Part shown: positions 25,716 through 35,777 of the stretch, in pieces
Numbering within the stretch: position 1 is the stretch's first letter
How the letters are laid out: each line of letters opens with the position of its first letter
Source of the DNA: Phyllobacteriaceae bacterium
Lineage (GTDB): Bacteria; Pseudomonadota; Alphaproteobacteria; Rhizobiales; Rhizobiaceae
Direction: 5' to 3'
Assembly: GCA_023954255.1 (NCBI GenBank)
Contig: JAMLIH010000003.1
Coordinates: 16,104 to 80,103, forward strand
Length of the DNA: 64,000 bases
Translations under genes and position numbers: made by a program
The notes under the pieces: generated by a model
The model's input: only the letters and a program-made list of their open reading frames with translations
Database searches by the model: none
Told to the model about the DNA's origin: nothing

Positions 25716-26747
25716 TTGCGCGCGCTCCAACTGGTTTCCGAACGCGAAGTAAAAGTCACCGATGTCGAGGCGCCACCGCCGCCCGGCGAAGGCGAGGTGC
25801 AACTGAAGATCAAGGTCGTGGCCCTCAACCACATCGACGTGTGGGGCTGGCGTGGCATGGCATTTGCCAAGCGCAAGCTGCCGATGACGGTGGGCGCCGA
25901 GGCTTCCGCCGAAGTCGCCGCAATCGGCCCCGGCGTATCGGGTCTGAAGACCGGCGATCTGGTGGCAATCTATGGCGCGCCGACCTGCGGCGTCTGCCGC
26001 CCCTGCCGCGAGGGCCGCGACAACCATTGCGAACACCCCAAGGGCGTGCACGGCTTCCATCTCGACGGTTATGCCCGCGAGTTCGCCAACATGCCTGCCC
26101 GCAACGTCGTGCGTGCGCCGGAAGGCCTGAGCGATATCGCTGCCGCCGTCGCACCGGTGACCTTCGGCACCTGCGAGCACATGCTGTTCGACAATGCCAG
26201 GCTTGAGAGCGGCGAGACCATTCTGGTCCATGCCGGCGGCTCCGGCATCGGCTCGGCGGCGATCCAGCTTGCCAAGAAGATCGGCTGCACGGTGATCACC
26301 ACCGTCGGTTCCGACGACAAGATCGAGCCTTGCCTCGAACTCGGCGCCGATCACGTCATCAACTACCGCGCCGACCGCTTCGAGGGCGCTGTCCGCAAGA
26401 TCACCAAGAAGAAGGGCGTCGATGTGGTCTTCGAGCATGTCGGCAAGGACACCTGGGCTGGCTCCCTGCTCTCGCTGCGTCGCGGCGGCCGGCTCGTGAC
26501 CTGCGGCTCCACTTCCGGCGTTTCAGCGGAAACCAACCTGATGATGCTGTTCCAGCAGCAATTGCGCCTGATCGGCTCCTTCGGCTGCAACATGCGCAAC
26601 CTGACCGATGCCATGGAAAAGATGGCCAAGGGCATTGTGCATCCGGTGATCGACACGGAACTCGAATTCGGCGATCTTTCCACCGCGCTGGAGCGCATGG
26701 AAGGCCGCAAGGTGTTCGGCAAGATCGTCATGCGCGTCAACGACTGA
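25716..26747 (+). CDS. Zinc-containing alcohol dehydrogenase/enoyl reductase of the VLCFA cluster (Adh2XL)
   Basis: A 343-residue medium-chain dehydrogenase/reductase. The structural zinc cysteines are in APTCGVCRPCREGRDNHCEH, and the nucleotide-binding motif is ILVHAGGSGIGSAAIQLAKK. The start is probably a TTG at 25716, because aagggag lies eight bases before it and no in-frame ATG fits. In rhizobial VLCFA clusters this gene stands between fabF1XL and lpxXL and is thought to supply the enoyl reductase activity. That role is from cluster position. Confidence 0.85.
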   Translation: MRALQLVSEREVKVTDVEAPPPPGEGEVQLKIKVVALNHIDVWGWRGMAFAKRKLPMTVGAEASAEVAAIGPGVSGLKTGDLVAIYGAPTCGVCRPCREGRDNHCEHPKGVHGFHLDGYAREFANMPARNVVRAPEGLSDIAAAVAPVTFGTCEHMLFDNARLESGETILVHAGGSGIGSAAIQLAKKIGCTVITTVGSDDKIEPCLELGADHVINYRADRFEGAVRKITKKKGVDVVFEHVGKDTWAGSLLSLRRGGRLVTCGSTSGVSAETNLMMLFQQQLRLIGSFGCNMRNLTDAMEKMAKGIVHPVIDTELEFGDLSTALERMEGRKVFGKIVMRVND

Positions 26748-26791
26748 GATCAGTCCGTTTCATCCATTCGAAAACCGTACCGGAAACCGCA

Positions 26792-27772
26792 ATGGCCGGC
26801 AGGCGCACCAAATATCCCCGCTGGTATGTCGTGTTGCGCAATACGCGCGACTGGCTGATTGCAGCCGCCGCCCTCGGGTCGATCCGGATGATCAAGTTCC
26901 TGCCTGCCGACCCGGCCATCAATGCGACGGCAAAACTCGCCCGCCTTCTCGGCATGTTGCATCCGCGCACCGAGGACGCCCGCAAGAACCTTCGCCTCGC
27001 CTTTCCCGAAAAAACCGACGAGGAGATCGAGAAAATCCTGCGCGGCATGTGGGAACACATGGGACGCACCGGCGCCGAATACGCCTTTCTCGACAAGATT
27101 TTCGATGTCGATTTCGACAATCCGCACAAGAGCCGTTTCGAGATTGCCGGCATCCCCAATTTCGAGGAACTGCGCGAGCATGACGGCCCGGCCATCTGTT
27201 TTACTGCCCATACAGGAAACTGGGAGGTTCTGCCGATTGCCGCTGCCGCTTTCGGCCTCAACATCACCGCGCTGTTCCGTCCGCCCAACAATCCGTTTCT
27301 GGCCAGAAAACTGCTGAAGGCCCGCAAGACCGCCATGGGCCATCTGGTGCCCTCGCGCGCCGGCGCTGCCTGGGCACTCTCCGGCGTCATGGACGAAGGC
27401 GGCAAGATCGGCCTTCTGGCAGATCAGTATTACGACAACGGTCCGATGGTCACCTTCTTCGGCCACAAGGCAGCCGCCAACCCGCTGCTGGCGAAACTCG
27501 CCCGCAATTATGATTGTCCGGTCTATCCGGCCCGCACCATCCGCCTGCCCGGCGGGCGTTACCGCATCGAACTGCAGGACCGCCTCGAACTGCCGCGCGA
27601 CAAGGCCGGCGGCATCGATACCGACGCCACCACGCAGCTTGTCAACACGGTCATGGAAGGCTGGATCCGCGAGCATCCCGAGCAATGGCTTTGGCTGCAC
27701 CGCCGGTGGCGGTCGTCAAAGCCCCGCCGGCGGAAAAGAAGCCGGCGGCCGGTAAGCAACCGGCCGTCATAA
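26792..27772 (+). CDS. lpxXL: Lipid A acyltransferase LpxXL (LpxL/HtrB family)
   Basis: A 326-residue inner-membrane acyltransferase with the H-x4-D/E motif (FTAHTGNWEVLPIAA) and the VPSRAG..ALSGVMDEGG..GLLADQ block of LpxL-type enzymes. It transfers the very-long-chain acyl group from AcpXL to lipid A. An N-terminal hydrophobic anchor (DWLIAAAALGSIRMIKFL) is present. The C-terminus is very basic (SSKPRRRKRSRRP), which may hold it at the membrane surface. It closes the six-gene cluster. Confidence 0.88.
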   Translation: MAGRRTKYPRWYVVLRNTRDWLIAAAALGSIRMIKFLPADPAINATAKLARLLGMLHPRTEDARKNLRLAFPEKTDEEIEKILRGMWEHMGRTGAEYAFLDKIFDVDFDNPHKSRFEIAGIPNFEELREHDGPAICFTAHTGNWEVLPIAAAAFGLNITALFRPPNNPFLARKLLKARKTAMGHLVPSRAGAAWALSGVMDEGGKIGLLADQYYDNGPMVTFFGHKAAANPLLAKLARNYDCPVYPARTIRLPGGRYRIELQDRLELPRDKAGGIDTDATTQLVNTVMEGWIREHPEQWLWLHRRWRSSKPRRRKRSRRPVSNRPS

Positions 27773-27788
27773 CCCCGGCTTTCCAACC

Positions 27789-28229
27789 TTACTGCGTGAT
27801 CCGGATACTGGTGTTGCCCGCCCCGTACTGCTGCACCATGCTGTAGAGCCTGGCCGCATTGTCGGGATGAAGCCGTATGCAACCATGCGATGCAGGACGG
27901 CCCAGCCCCTTGATGTGGCCGGTGCCGTGAATGGCATAGCCGCCACGGAAAAAGATCGAATAGGGCATCGGCGCGCCATCATATTTCTTCGAATAATAGC
28001 GCTTGTACATGCGCTGCGGCCGGTAACTGCCGGTTGGCGTGCGGTAGCCCTTGCGCCCGGTAGACACCGGCCAGCGATGCAGCAACCTGCCATTGCGGTA
28101 GACATGCATCGTCTGGTCTGAGATGTCGATGCGCGCCTCCAGCGTTGCAGCATTGGCCTGTGCCGGCATCACGGCCGGCGTGGCAAAAAGCATAGCGGCA
28201 GCGAATACAGCCCCCAATATCTGTTTCAT
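27789..28229 (-). CDS. L,D-transpeptidase (YkuD domain), secreted
   Basis: A 146-residue periplasmic protein with a signal peptide (MKQILGAVFAAAMLFATPAV...AQANA) followed by a minimal YkuD domain. The catalytic signature is complete: IHGTGHIKGLGRPASHGCIRL, with the nucleophilic cysteine in SHGCIRL. Such enzymes form 3-3 cross-links in peptidoglycan or attach proteins to it, which are prominent in Hyphomicrobiales. The start at 28229 follows ggagggagc. It converges on lpxXL with 16 bp between their stops. Confidence 0.88.
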   Translation of the reverse strand: MKQILGAVFAAAMLFATPAVMPAQANAATLEARIDISDQTMHVYRNGRLLHRWPVSTGRKGYRTPTGSYRPQRMYKRYYSKKYDGAPMPYSIFFRGGYAIHGTGHIKGLGRPASHGCIRLHPDNAARLYSMVQQYGAGNTSIRITQ

Positions 28230-28383
28230 TGCTCCCTCCAACAATGGGTTGCCCCTCACCTAACGATAACACAACCTTTGCTTGGTCATAGATAAAAAAC
28301 GCGTGATCGTCCGCCGTTCGACAGACAGGGTAAACGCGATGAAAGCGGTTGATCGCACTGCTTACCCGTGAAAACATCAATTC

Positions 28384-29664
28384 ATGAGATCACCTCCCGG
28401 CGGGCTTTTTGAGCGTATTGACGGCAGCATCGACGACCTTGTCGCACTGACCTGCGACCTGGTTCGCTTTCCCACGGTCAACCCGCCGGGCGAAGCCTAC
28501 ACACCCTGCGCCGAATACATCGCAAACCGTCTCCGGCGCTCCGGTTTCGATATCCGGTTCGAGCGCGGCACGGATACGCCGGGCGACACCGACCGCTACC
28601 CGAGAACCAACGTGATTGCCCGCCGCGCGGGCCGCCGTCCCGGTCCCACCGTGCATTTCAACTCCCACATCGACGTTGTGGAAGCGGGCGAGGACTGGAC
28701 GTTCGATCCCTTCGCTGCAACCGTCTCGGACGGCAGGATCTACGGCCGGGGTACTTGCGACATGAAGGGCGGGCTTGCCACCTCCATCATCGCAGCCGAG
28801 GCCTATATCGCCGCCAATCCCGGCTATGATGGCGCAATCGAGATTTCCGGCACGGTGGATGAAGAGTCCGGCGGCTTCGGCGGCGTCGCCTACCTTGCCC
28901 ACAAGGGCTATTTCTCGAAACCGCGCGTCGATCATGTCATCATTCCCGAACCGCTCAACAAGGATCGCATCTGTCTGGGACACCGCGGCGTGTGGTGGGC
29001 GGAGATCGAGACCAAGGGTGAGATCGCCCACGGCTCCATGCCGTTTCTTGGCGATTGTGCCGTGCGCCACATGGGTGCCGTTCTGGAGCGTTTCGAACGC
29101 GAACTGTTTCCCAAACTGGCCGAAAAGCGTACCGCCATGCCGGTCGTTCCCGAAGGCGCGCGTTCCTCGACGATGAACATCAACGCCATTCATGGCGGCC
29201 AGACCGACGACTATTCCGGCCTGCCGAGCCCCAACGTACCCGATTCCTGCCGGATGGTCATCGACCGGCGCTTCCTGATCGAGGAGGATATCGGCGAGGT
29301 CAAAGGCGAAGTGGTCGCCATCCTCGAAGCACTGAAGAAGGACCGGCCGAGATTCGACTACGCCATCCGCGACCTGATGGAAGTCTTGCCCATGCTGACC
29401 GAGCGCGACCAGCCGGTGCCGGCAACGGTGGCGCAGGCGATCCGAAGCGTCATGGGCAAGGAGCCCGAATATGTCGTTTCACCGGGAACCTATGACCAGA
29501 AGCATGTTACCCGCATCGGCCACCTGCACGACTGCATCGCCTACGGGCCGGGCATTCTCGATTTGGCCCACCGCCCGGATGAATTCATCGTCATTGCCGA
29601 CATGGTCGAAAGCGCCAAGGTTATGGCGCTTTCCATCGACGCACTGCTGCACCCGGGTACCTGA
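28384..29664 (+). CDS. M20-family peptidase/deacylase (ArgE/DapE-like)
   Basis: A 426-residue zinc metallohydrolase. Metal-site motifs occur in the expected order: FNSHIDVVEAGEDW, YGRGTCDMKGG, TVDEESGG (catalytic and metal-binding acids), IIPEPL and, near the C-terminus, AHRPDEF. The middle part forms the dimerisation lid. Relatives are acetylornithine deacetylase, succinyl-diaminopimelate desuccinylase and various N-acyl-amino-acid hydrolases; specificity is not readable. A dipeptide-type ABC system lies close by on the same strand, so an N-acylated amino acid or dipeptide is a reasonable guess. Confidence 0.85.
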   Translation: MRSPPGGLFERIDGSIDDLVALTCDLVRFPTVNPPGEAYTPCAEYIANRLRRSGFDIRFERGTDTPGDTDRYPRTNVIARRAGRRPGPTVHFNSHIDVVEAGEDWTFDPFAATVSDGRIYGRGTCDMKGGLATSIIAAEAYIAANPGYDGAIEISGTVDEESGGFGGVAYLAHKGYFSKPRVDHVIIPEPLNKDRICLGHRGVWWAEIETKGEIAHGSMPFLGDCAVRHMGAVLERFERELFPKLAEKRTAMPVVPEGARSSTMNINAIHGGQTDDYSGLPSPNVPDSCRMVIDRRFLIEEDIGEVKGEVVAILEALKKDRPRFDYAIRDLMEVLPMLTERDQPVPATVAQAIRSVMGKEPEYVVSPGTYDQKHVTRIGHLHDCIAYGPGILDLAHRPDEFIVIADMVESAKVMALSIDALLHPGT

Positions 29665-29667
29665 GCT

Positions 29668-30036
29668 TTACGAAATGGCGACGGACATCGCCCAGGTCAC
29701 CAGCACATAGACGAACAGTGCCGCCACCGCATAGCCGGTGTGGAAGGCATTGAGCACCATCGCAGGCACCTCCTTCGGCCCGAAATGCAGTTTCGAAGCG
29801 ATGGTCGGCGAAAGCACGAGCCAGACAAACGCCAGCAGTAGCCCCGCCGCCCCGCCGAGATAGAGCAGCAGCGGGATCGGCACGGCAAAGATCACCGACC
29901 ACAAGTGTTTTGCCGGATTACCGGCCACCTTCATCACCGGCACACCCTTCAGCCAGTTGGCAAACAGCCCGGTGGCAAAACAGCCGGCAATCCCGCCCAG
30001 CACAATGCCCAGCCATACGCCCAGTTCAGTGTACAT
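29668..30036 (-). CDS. Hypothetical integral membrane protein
   Basis: A 122-residue protein with three or four hydrophobic segments (GVWLGIVLGGIAGCFATGLF; VIFAVPIPLLLYLGGAAG running into LLLAFVWLVL; YAVAALFVYVLVTW). I do not recognise the family. The start at 30036 follows gggagag. It ends three bases from the stop of the convergent M20 gene and is divergent from the ABC operon. Confidence 0.6.
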   Translation of the reverse strand: MYTELGVWLGIVLGGIAGCFATGLFANWLKGVPVMKVAGNPAKHLWSVIFAVPIPLLLYLGGAAGLLLAFVWLVLSPTIASKLHFGPKEVPAMVLNAFHTGYAVAALFVYVLVTWAMSVAIS

Positions 30037-30238
30037 TGCTCTCTCCCGTGATTTGCCCGAAACCCTTTCAGGCAGCCTGATACCGGCCGATTGTGCTTGA
30101 GCGCAGGCCAATCTGCAAGTTGTACCTGCATGTCCGGAGCAAAGCGGCGCAATGGCCCGTGGCGGCGGGGAAATCCGTTGCAACCTCCCGCTGGCTTGGC
30201 CTATGGTCTCACCGGTTTTGTTTTCAAGGGAGGATCCC

Positions 30239-31732
30239 ATGTCGTACCGCCGTCTCCAAGCAGGCATCGCCGCAACGCTCTTTCTTTCAACGGCTCTCCT
30301 CTCCACCTCGGCACTGGCTGCCAAGGACACGCTGGTAATGGGCGTTGCACTGGAACCGCCGCATCTCGATCCGACGGCAGGAGCCGCCGCAGCCATCGAC
30401 GAAGTAGTTTATGCCAACGTGTTCGAGGGGCTGACCCGCATCAACGAGAACGGCGAGATTCTGCCGGCGCTGGCCGAAAGCTGGGAAGTTTCCGAGGACG
30501 GCAAGACCTACACTTTCAAACTGCGCAGCGGTGTAAAGTTCCATGACGGCACGGATTTCGACGCCGGAGACGTCAAGTTTTCCCTCGACCGTGCCCGCGC
30601 CGAGGATTCGACCAATGCCCAGAAAGGCCTGTTTTCGGCCATCGAGTCGGTCGAAGTGAGCGATCCGCATACCGTTGTCGTCAATCTTTCCAACCCCGCC
30701 GGCAGCTTCCTGTTCAACATGGGCTGGGGCGATGCGGTCATCGTCGCTCCTGAATCGGCCGATACAAACAAGGAAAACCCGGTCGGCACCGGCCCGTTCA
30801 AATTCTCCAGCTGGGCAAAGGGTTCGGCCATCGAAGTCGTCCGCAACGATGCCTATTGGGGCAGTGCCGTGGCGCTTTCCAAGGCGACTTTCCGCATCAT
30901 TCCCGATGCGGCCGCCGCCACCAACGCCCTGCTGGCTGGCGATGTCGATGCCTTTGCCAACTTCCCGGCACCGGAAGCCCTGCCGCAGCTTGAAGCCGAT
31001 CCGCGCTTTGCCGTGGTACAGGGGTCGACCGAGGGCGAAACCATTCTTTCGACCAACAATTCAAAAGCCCCCTTCAGCGACATCAGGGTGCGCCAGGCAA
31101 TCGCCCACACCCTGGACCGTCAGGCGATCATCGATGGTGCCATGTTCGGACAGGGCACCCCGATCGGCACCCATTTCGCGCCCCACCATCCCGCCTACAA
31201 GGCGGAACTGATCGACACCTATCCCCACGATATCGAAAAGGCCAAGGCGCTGCTGGCCGAAGCCGGTTTCCCCGAAGGATTCAAGGCGACGCTGCAATTG
31301 CCGCCGCCCACCTATGCCCGCCGTGGCGGCGAGATCATCGCCTCGCAACTGCGCGAAATCGGCATCGATCTGGAGATCATTCCGGTCGAGTGGAAGCAGT
31401 GGCTCGAAGGCCCCTTCAAGGGCGACTACGATCTGACCATCGTCTCTCACACCGAGCCGATGGACATCGGCATCTACGCCAACCCGGATTACTATTTCAA
31501 ATACGACTCGAAGGAACTGCAGGACGTTATCGCCAAGCTCAACGTCACGGCAGACACCGAAGAGCGCTACAAGCTGATGGGCGAAGCCCAGACGATCATT
31601 TCGAAGGATGCCGTCAACGGCTATCTCTTCCAGCTTGCCAAGTCCGGCGTCTGGAACGCCAAGGTCGAGGGCCTGTGGAAGAACTCGCCCGTGCAGGCCA
31701 ATGACCTGACCGGCGTGCACTGGACGGACTGA
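30239..31732 (+). CDS. ABC transporter substrate-binding protein, family 5 (dipeptide/oligopeptide type)
   Basis: A 497-residue periplasmic protein with a Sec signal peptide (AATLFLSTALLSTSALAAKD) and the family-5 pattern: TLVMGVALEPPHLDP, ILPALAESWEVSEDGKTYTF, and KFHDGTDFDAGDVKFSLDR. These proteins bind peptides, opines, nickel chelates or sugars. The Shine-Dalgarno aagggagg is perfect. It begins the operon of two permeases and a double ATPase. The substrate is unknown. Confidence 0.9.
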   Translation: MSYRRLQAGIAATLFLSTALLSTSALAAKDTLVMGVALEPPHLDPTAGAAAAIDEVVYANVFEGLTRINENGEILPALAESWEVSEDGKTYTFKLRSGVKFHDGTDFDAGDVKFSLDRARAEDSTNAQKGLFSAIESVEVSDPHTVVVNLSNPAGSFLFNMGWGDAVIVAPESADTNKENPVGTGPFKFSSWAKGSAIEVVRNDAYWGSAVALSKATFRIIPDAAAATNALLAGDVDAFANFPAPEALPQLEADPRFAVVQGSTEGETILSTNNSKAPFSDIRVRQAIAHTLDRQAIIDGAMFGQGTPIGTHFAPHHPAYKAELIDTYPHDIEKAKALLAEAGFPEGFKATLQLPPPTYARRGGEIIASQLREIGIDLEIIPVEWKQWLEGPFKGDYDLTIVSHTEPMDIGIYANPDYYFKYDSKELQDVIAKLNVTADTEERYKLMGEAQTIISKDAVNGYLFQLAKSGVWNAKVEGLWKNSPVQANDLTGVHWTD

Positions 31733-31816
31733 GCCCATTGACCGGCAGCCTACCGGAGCGCGCGGCCTGAACGCCGCGTCCTCCACAACGGGAGCGGCAT
31801 TCTCCGCAGGCAACGC

Positions 31817-32767
31817 ATGAGCTATTTTCTGTTCCGCCGCCTGCTCTCCCTGCTTCTGACGCTGCTGCTGGCGACTGCCGTCATCTTTGCCGTGCTGGAA
31901 ATCGTGCCCGGCGACCCTGCGCGCCTGATGCTCGGCATCAACGCAACCGAAGACGCCGTTGCCGCCCTGCGCGAGCAGATGGGCCTCAACCAGCCCTTGC
32001 TGACCCGCTACTTTGCCTGGGTCGGCGGCCTGCTGCAGGGCGATCTCGGCCGCAGTTTCACCTACTCGTCTTCGGTCGCCGAACTGATCGGCGAGCGCAT
32101 CTGGGTCTCCCTTCCTCTCGCCCTGCTGGCGCTCGCCCTGTCGACGGTGATCGCCGTTCCGGTCGGTCTCTATGCCGCCGCGCGGCGGGGCAAGGCCAGC
32201 GATACAGCCATCATGACGGCAACCCAGTTCGGCATCGCGATACCCAATTTCTGGTTCGCGCTGCTGCTGGTCTATCTCTTCGCGGTGGTGCTGCGCTGGG
32301 TACCCGCCGGCGGCTTCCCCGGCTGGCAGGCCGGCGTTTGGCCGGCGCTCAAATCCCTCGCCCTGCCGGCAATCGCCCTTGCCCTGCCCCAGGCCGCCAT
32401 CCTCTCGCGCATTGCCCGCTCGGCACTGATCGAGGTTCTCGGCGAGGATTTCATTCGTACCGCCCGCGCCAAGGGGCTGACCCGCAACCAGACGCTGTGG
32501 CACCACGCGCTGAGAAATGCCCTCATACCGGTTGTCACCATCATGGGGCTGCAATTTGCATTCCTGCTCGCCGGCACCATCATCATCGAGAATGTCTTCT
32601 ACCTGCCGGGTCTCGGACGGCTGGTGTTCCAGGCAATAACCCAGCATGACCTGCCGGTGGTTCAGGGCACCGTGCTGCTGCTGGTCGCAAGCGTGGTGCT
32701 GACCAACTTTCTCGTCGATCTCGTCTATGCCTGGATCGATCCGCGCCTCAGAAAGGCGGCGCGATGA
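31817..32767 (+). CDS. ABC transporter permease, DppB type
   Basis: A 316-residue inner-membrane permease with six predicted helices. The EAA-type cytoplasmic loop is in ARAKGLTRNQTLWHHALRNA, and GDLGRSFTYSSSVAELIGER is typical of DppB/OppB permeases. It is 84 bp after the binding protein and overlaps the start of the next permease by four bases (ATGA). It forms the translocation pore with the partner permease at 32764. Confidence 0.92.
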   Translation: MSYFLFRRLLSLLLTLLLATAVIFAVLEIVPGDPARLMLGINATEDAVAALREQMGLNQPLLTRYFAWVGGLLQGDLGRSFTYSSSVAELIGERIWVSLPLALLALALSTVIAVPVGLYAAARRGKASDTAIMTATQFGIAIPNFWFALLLVYLFAVVLRWVPAGGFPGWQAGVWPALKSLALPAIALALPQAAILSRIARSALIEVLGEDFIRTARAKGLTRNQTLWHHALRNALIPVVTIMGLQFAFLLAGTIIIENVFYLPGLGRLVFQAITQHDLPVVQGTVLLLVASVVLTNFLVDLVYAWIDPRLRKAAR

Positions 32768-33653
32768 AAAACCAGCGCAGCGATACCGGCGAACGCCTGC
32801 CCCAGGCCGCAAGCGAGCCTGTCGGCCTGTTGCCCAGACTGCTGACCTCCCGTTCCTTCCTGATCGGCGCGGCGATCACATTGGTCATTCTGGCGATGGC
32901 ACTGATCTCCTTCCTCTGGACGCCCTATGATGTGACGAAACTGGTCGTTGCAAACCGGCTCAAGCCGCCCTCGCCGCAACACCTCTTCGGCACCGATCAT
33001 TTCGGCCGGGATATCTTCTCGATGATCATGGTGGGCGCGCGCAATTCCATCGCCGTGGCGCTTGTCGCCGTCGGCATCGGCATGGCAATCGGCGTGCCGC
33101 TCGGCGCCTGGGCAGCGGCAAAGCGGGGCATCGCCGACGATATCCTGATGCGCAGCAACGACCTGATCTTTGCCTTTCCCTCGATCCTTTCCGCCGTCAT
33201 GATCACCGCGATCTTCGGCCCCGGCGCGGTCAACGCCATCATCGCCATCGGCATCTTCAACATCCCGGTCTTCGCCAGGCTTACCCGCGGCGCTGCGCTA
33301 TCGCTCTGGACGCGGGAGTTCGTTCTCGCGGCAAGAGTATCCGGCAAGGGAGCAGCCCGCATATCGCTGGAACACATCCTGCCCAACATCGCCAACCTGC
33401 TGATCGTACAGGGAACGATCCAGTTTTCCCTCGGCATTCTGGCCGAGGCCGGCCTTTCCTATGTCGGTCTTGGCGCCCAGCCTCCCATGCCGAGTTGGGG
33501 CCGCATGCTCTTTGAAGCCCAGACCATGATGGCGATCGCCCCTCACATGGCGATCTTCCGGGCCTGGCAATCATCCTCACCGTATTGGGCCTAAATCTGA
33601 TGGGCGATGGCCTGCGCGACGCGCTAGATCCCAGACTCAGGGAAAGCAGATGA
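32764..33653 (+). CDS. ABC transporter permease, DppC type; last part out of frame
   Basis: A DppC-type permease with N-terminal cytoplasmic extension, [20 protein letters not shown] and the EAA loop [20 protein letters not shown]. In the main frame it stops at 33594 after 276 residues, ending in an atypical tail after PHMAIF. Adding one base at about 33556 (TTCCGGG read as TTCCCGGG) restores the family C-terminus [20 protein letters not shown] and a stop at 33651-33653 that overlaps the next ATG as ATGA. So one C appears to be missing. Loss of the last helix would probably impair the transporter if the indel is real. Confidence 0.85.
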
Positions 33654-34570
33654 GTCTTCTGTCGGTCGAAAACCTTGCCCTTTCCATCAAGGGAAAGCCC
33701 ATCCTCAAGGAGGTGGACTTCCGCCTCGAGCCGGGCCGCATCACCGGACTGGTCGGGGAGTCGGGCTCCGGCAAGTCGCTTACGGCGCTTTCGATCATGC
33801 AGTTGCTACCTACCGGCTCGCGCAGCACGGGCTCCATCCGCTTCGACGGAACCGAACTCCTCGACGCCGGTGAGGAAACCATGTGTGCGCTCCGGGGCGA
33901 CGACATCGGCATGGTGTTTCAGGAGCCGATGACGGCGCTCAACCCCTTGAAAACCATCGGCGAACAGGTCGCCGAAGGCATTCGCATCCACACCGGCGCG
34001 GATAACCGCCAGGCGCAGGAACGGGCCGCCGCAATCCTAGACCGTGTCGGTCTGCCGCCAGCCCGCTTTCCCCTGTCCCGGTTTCCCCATGAGCTTTCCG
34101 GCGGCCAGCGACAGCGCGTCGTAATCGCCATGGCCTGCGCCCTGCGCCCGAAACTGCTGATCGCCGACGAGCCCACCACCGCCCTCGACGTGCTGGTGCA
34201 GGCACGCATTCTCGAACTGCTGAAGGAACTAGTCGCCGAAGACAACATGGCCATGCTGTTCATCAGCCACGATCTCGGCGTCGTCGCCGAACTCGCCGAC
34301 GACATCGTCGTCATGCGCCATGGTGAGGTGAAGGAATCCGGCCCCGCCGTAACCGTGCTAAAGAACCGCAAACACCCTTATACGGCGCAACTGGCCGAAG
34401 CTTCCAGTCATGTTCCAGCGCAATCAAAGTCATGGCGCGACGAACATAAGGACACCCCCCTGCTAAGGGTGGAGAACCTCGTCTGCGAATACCCCGGCCA
34501 CCGGACCATCGCTGTTTGCCAAATCACCCCCGTTCCGCGCTGTGGACGATGTCAGCTTCGACATGGGTGA
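33650..34570 (+). CDS. ABC transporter ATP-binding protein, first ATPase domain (DppD-like)
   Basis: The first nucleotide-binding domain is complete: Walker [10 protein letters not shown]-loop VFQEPM, signature LSGGQRQR, Walker B LLIADEP and the H-loop FISHDLG. After about residue 285 the frame should continue into a second ATPase domain (as in fused DppDF/GsiA-type proteins of about 540 residues) but runs out of frame near 34508 and stops at 34570. It would energise the two upstream permeases. See the separate entry for the second half. Confidence 0.88.
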   Translation: MSLLSVENLALSIKGKPILKEVDFRLEPGRITGLVGESGSGKSLTALSIMQLLPTGSRSTGSIRFDGTELLDAGEETMCALRGDDIGMVFQEPMTALNPLKTIGEQVAEGIRIHTGADNRQAQERAAAILDRVGLPPARFPLSRFPHELSGGQRQRVVIAMACALRPKLLIADEPTTALDVLVQARILELLKELVAEDNMAMLFISHDLGVVAELADDIVVMRHGEVKESGPAVTVLKNRKHPYTAQLAEASSHVPAQSKSWRDEHKDTPLLRVENLVCEYPGHRTIAVCQITPVPRCGRCQLRHG

Positions 34571-35290
34571 CGGTGAAATCCTCGGCCTAGTGGGCGAATC
34601 GGGATGCGGAAAATCGACGCTGTCACGCACCGTTTTGGGCCTGATGCGCCCGGCGGGTGGCCGGATCCTGTCCAGGGGTGAAGCGCTCAACACGCCTGAA
34701 ACCCTGACACCAAACGCATCGTGCATCTGGCGCAGGCGGTCTTTCAGGACCCCTACGGCTCCTTCAACCCGCGCCATACCGCCGAACGGCTGGTTGCCGA
34801 ACCGCTGTTTGTGGACCGCATCGCCTCCCGGGCCGAAAAACGCGACCGGGTGACCGAGGCGCTTGAAAGCGTCGGACTTTCCGCCGCCGATCTCGGTAAA
34901 TATCCGCACGAATTTTCCGGCGGCCAGCGCCAGCGCCTTGCGATCGCCCGCGCCATCGTCAACCATCCAAGGCTCATCGTCGCCGATGAACCCGTTTCCG
35001 CGCTCGATGTTTCGATCCGCGCGCAAATCCTCGACCTGATCATCGAGCTTCGCGAACGCAAGGGCCTTGCCTGGCTGTTCATCAGCCACGACCTTTCGGT
35101 CGTTCATGCGCTTTGCGATACGGTGATGGTGATGCAGCACGGCAGGATCGTCGAAGCCGGTCCGGCAAAACAGCTCTACGCCGCACCGAAAGAGGCCTAC
35201 ACCAGGGAGCTGATTTCAGCGGCGCCCGATCTGGCCGCAGCCCTCGCCCGCCGAACGGAAGCCGAAAAGCCGCCACAGCGCGGAAAGTAG
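34508..35290 (+). pseudogene. Second ATPase domain (DppF-like) of the same fused protein, broken by two frameshifts
   Basis: The DppF-like half is in two frames. From about 34508 to 34710 the frame gives [20 protein letters not shown] and Walker A GESGCGKST; from about 34712 the frame returns to that of the first domain and gives KRIVHLAQAVFQDPYGSFNP, then [18 protein letters not shown] and LFISHDLS. The two shifts compensate: an extra base (or two missing) near 34507 and a missing A in an AAAA run near 34711. The whole from 33650 is 547 codons, the expected size of a fused double ATPase. Residues are otherwise well conserved, favouring sequence error or very recent mutation. Confidence 0.75.
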
Positions 35291-35339
35291 CCTGCCCGCG
35301 CAAGGCCCGGCGGTGATAGGGCACTTGTTCGGCACTGGC

Positions 35340-35777
35340 TCAGCTCGCCTTGCCGCTATCCTCTTCGCCCTTGCCGTCCAGCCCCAGCAGTTCCGCCGCG
35401 CGGGCAACCATGTTGATTTCGAACTCGTGGAATTCCTGGTCGGATAGCGAAATCGCCTTCATGTCTTCCAATATTTCCCGCCGCCTGGAAACCGGCAGCC
35501 TGCGAATGAGGCTCGTCAGCGGAAACAGCGAGGAATCCTCCTGGGCGATGCGAAGCACTTCCTGTTCGAAATGCATCAGTTCGTCCTCGCTGACATCGAG
35601 CGTGCGCGCCAGGAGATCGCGGAAATGCTGCAATTCCTGCGCCCTTATGCGCCCGTCGACAAGAATGACCCGATAATAGAGGACCGCGACTGCCGTGCGG
35701 GTATCCTCGCGCGTGAATTCGATGGACTCCGCCGGTCCTCCCAGCTTGTCCAGCAGATGCTTGACAGAAGCATACAA
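35340..35777 (-). CDS. TerB-family (tellurite resistance TerB-like) protein
   Basis: A 145-residue all-helical acidic protein of the TerB-like type: AVAVLYYRVILVDGRIRAQE, then LLARTLDVSEDELMHFEQEV and MKAISLSDQEFHEFEINMVA. I take the TTG at 35777 as start since aagggg lies seven bases upstream; the open frame extends further to 36011 but that part shows no conserved features and crosses a hairpin. TerB-like proteins bind metal ions through acidic residues; the role here is unknown. It stands alone. Confidence 0.75.
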   Translation of the reverse strand: MYASVKHLLDKLGGPAESIEFTREDTRTAVAVLYYRVILVDGRIRAQELQHFRDLLARTLDVSEDELMHFEQEVLRIAQEDSSLFPLTSLIRRLPVSRRREILEDMKAISLSDQEFHEFEINMVARAAELLGLDGKGEEDSGKAS

